This document shows positions 52,879 to 53,394 of a stretch of DNA of 53,394 nt, in pieces. The position numbers were made by a program, and so were the translations under genes. The notes beneath the pieces were generated by a model. It had not been told where the DNA came from. It did no database searches and was given only the letters and a program-made list of their open reading frames with translations. The DNA is from Myxococcales bacterium. Lineage in GTDB: Bacteria; Myxococcota_A; Bradymonadia; UBA7976; UBA1532. The stretch's first letter is position 1. Every line of letters starts with the position of its first letter. The stretch covers positions 1 through 53,394 of the forward strand of contig PCCS01000065.1 in the NCBI GenBank assembly GCA_002731825.1, in the 5' to 3' direction.

Positions 52879-52895
52879 ATGGGAATGGGGCCCAT
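52879..52895 (+). terminator. Weak hairpin between convergent genes
   Basis: ATGGG-AATGGGG-CCCAT followed by GGTTTTGG, 75 bp after the kinase-WD40 stop. Short stem and poor U-tract. Confidence 0.3.
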
Positions 52896-52904
52896 GGTTT
52901 TGGT

Positions 52905-53394
52905 TCATCGTTCGCGGTCATTAAATATCCCGTCGCAGTCGATCCGGGTCCCCTGAATACAGAAGGCAGGCTGTCTATTCTGAAAGCAGATCTGTACTTC
53001 ATTAGGCCAGTTCTCATCGATATTACCATCGCAATCATTGTCTTCACCGTCGCATGAACCCACTTGTCGCGGCCCTTCGTCTGGGCCTGGGAGAACGCCG
53101 CCTAGGCACTGGCCCCAAGCCCCGTTCTCGCAGCGTTCTTCTCCAAATTCGCATGGGCCAACATTGCTGCCGCATTGTCGAGGCATGATTTGCTCATCGA
53201 GCCGGCCGTCGCAATCATCGTCTTGACCATTGCAGATTTCGGCTGGAACAACGCCGCATTGACCGCAGGCGTTTTGCACGCCTTCATCGAGCCGGCCGTC
53301 GCAATCATCGTCCTGACCATTGCAGATTTCGGCTGGAAGAGCGCCGCATTGACCGCAGGCGTTGAGTACGCCTTCATCGATCTGGCCATCGCAA
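52905..53394 (-). CDS. C-terminal part of a MopE-repeat surface protein, 5' end cut by window
   Basis: The frame is open to the window edge, so the start lies beyond 53394. Visible are four MopE-type units with cores such as EICNGQDDDCDGRLDE and SCDGEDNDCDGNIDE, preceded by CGQCG.VPAE or CEFGEERCENGAWGQC linkers, ending in a short Cys-bearing tail (ICFQ...FCIQGTRIDCDGIF). Acidic DxDxDG-like cores suggest Ca2+ or Cu binding. Secretion is inferred from Cys pairs and from the lipoprotein at 9392-12778 with the same units. Convergent with the kinase-WD40 gene. Confidence 0.8.
   Translation of the reverse strand, partial: CDGQIDEGVLNACGQCGALPAEICNGQDDDCDGRLDEGVQNACGQCGVVPAEICNGQDDDCDGRLDEQIMPRQCGSNVGPCEFGEERCENGAWGQCLGGVLPGPDEGPRQVGSCDGEDNDCDGNIDENWPNEVQICFQNRQPAFCIQGTRIDCDGIFNDRER
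53191..53370 (-). repeat. 90-bp in-frame tandem repeats of the MopE unit
   Basis: Two nearly identical 90-bp units (53191-53280 and 53281-53370), with a third starting at 53371 and running off the window. Each encodes one 30-residue NACGQCG..PAEICNGQDDDCDGRLDEG unit. Confidence 0.85.

Overview
The window looks like chromosome of a Gram-negative, large-genome predatory or social-type bacterium of the old Deltaproteobacteria (Myxococcota, or the Bradymonadales-type lineages). The evidence is the gene mix: giant Ser/Thr kinases fused to formylglycine-enzyme-like or WD40 domains, many lipoproteins with a Cys lipobox followed by an acidic 'DxGxDLGxD' linker, MopE-type DDDCDG metal-binding repeats, CotH proteins, multihaem c-type lipoproteins and outer-membrane beta-barrels. 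Base composition is moderate (low to mid 50s %GC by eye). The taxon is an inference. I see no rRNA, tRNA, CRISPR array, insertion sequence or phage gene.

Layout. 1-2183: the 3' part of a repeat/EGF surface protein and a DUF985 cupin. 2419-4282: a Lys-rich exported protein, then on the minus strand a short SelW-like gene whose CxxU motif uses an in-frame UGA followed by a SECIS-like hairpin. 4381-9307: an enoyl-CoA isomerase, a DUF2490 outer-membrane protein, two compact MotA-like membrane proteins, an NTF2-like exported protein and BolA. 9392-21006: mostly minus strand, with a 1128-residue MopE/beta-helix/Gly-rich lipoprotein, a kinase-FGE fusion with a long novel N-terminus, an endonuclease/exonuclease/phosphatase lipoprotein, a beta-barrel and a five-haem lipoprotein; one voltage-gated K+ channel lies on plus. 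21375-30056: a DeaD-type RNA helicase, a CotH lipoprotein with an FnIII tail, a Tudor/SH3-like lipoprotein, a second kinase-FGE protein and a third MotA-like protein.

30320-37074 is the most striking block: a tight plus-strand operon of CotH lipoprotein, VTC-type polyphosphate polymerase, DUF4956 membrane protein, an HlyD-type adaptor fused to a DUF3616/phytase-like propeller, and a TolC-type lipoprotein. The last four genes overlap or nearly touch. Together they suggest a cell-envelope machine that makes a polyphosphate-type polymer at the inner membrane and passes it, or uses it, through a tripartite conduit to the surface.

37223-47000 holds a mono-haem lipoprotein (minus), thrS, dCMP deaminase, and a xanthine dehydrogenase operon (xdhA-xdhB) translationally coupled to a 2-oxoglutarate/Fe(II) oxygenase. 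47186-52804 encodes an approximately 1872-residue kinase-nSTAND-WD40 signalling protein. The right edge cuts a minus-strand MopE-repeat surface protein with 90-bp tandem repeats.
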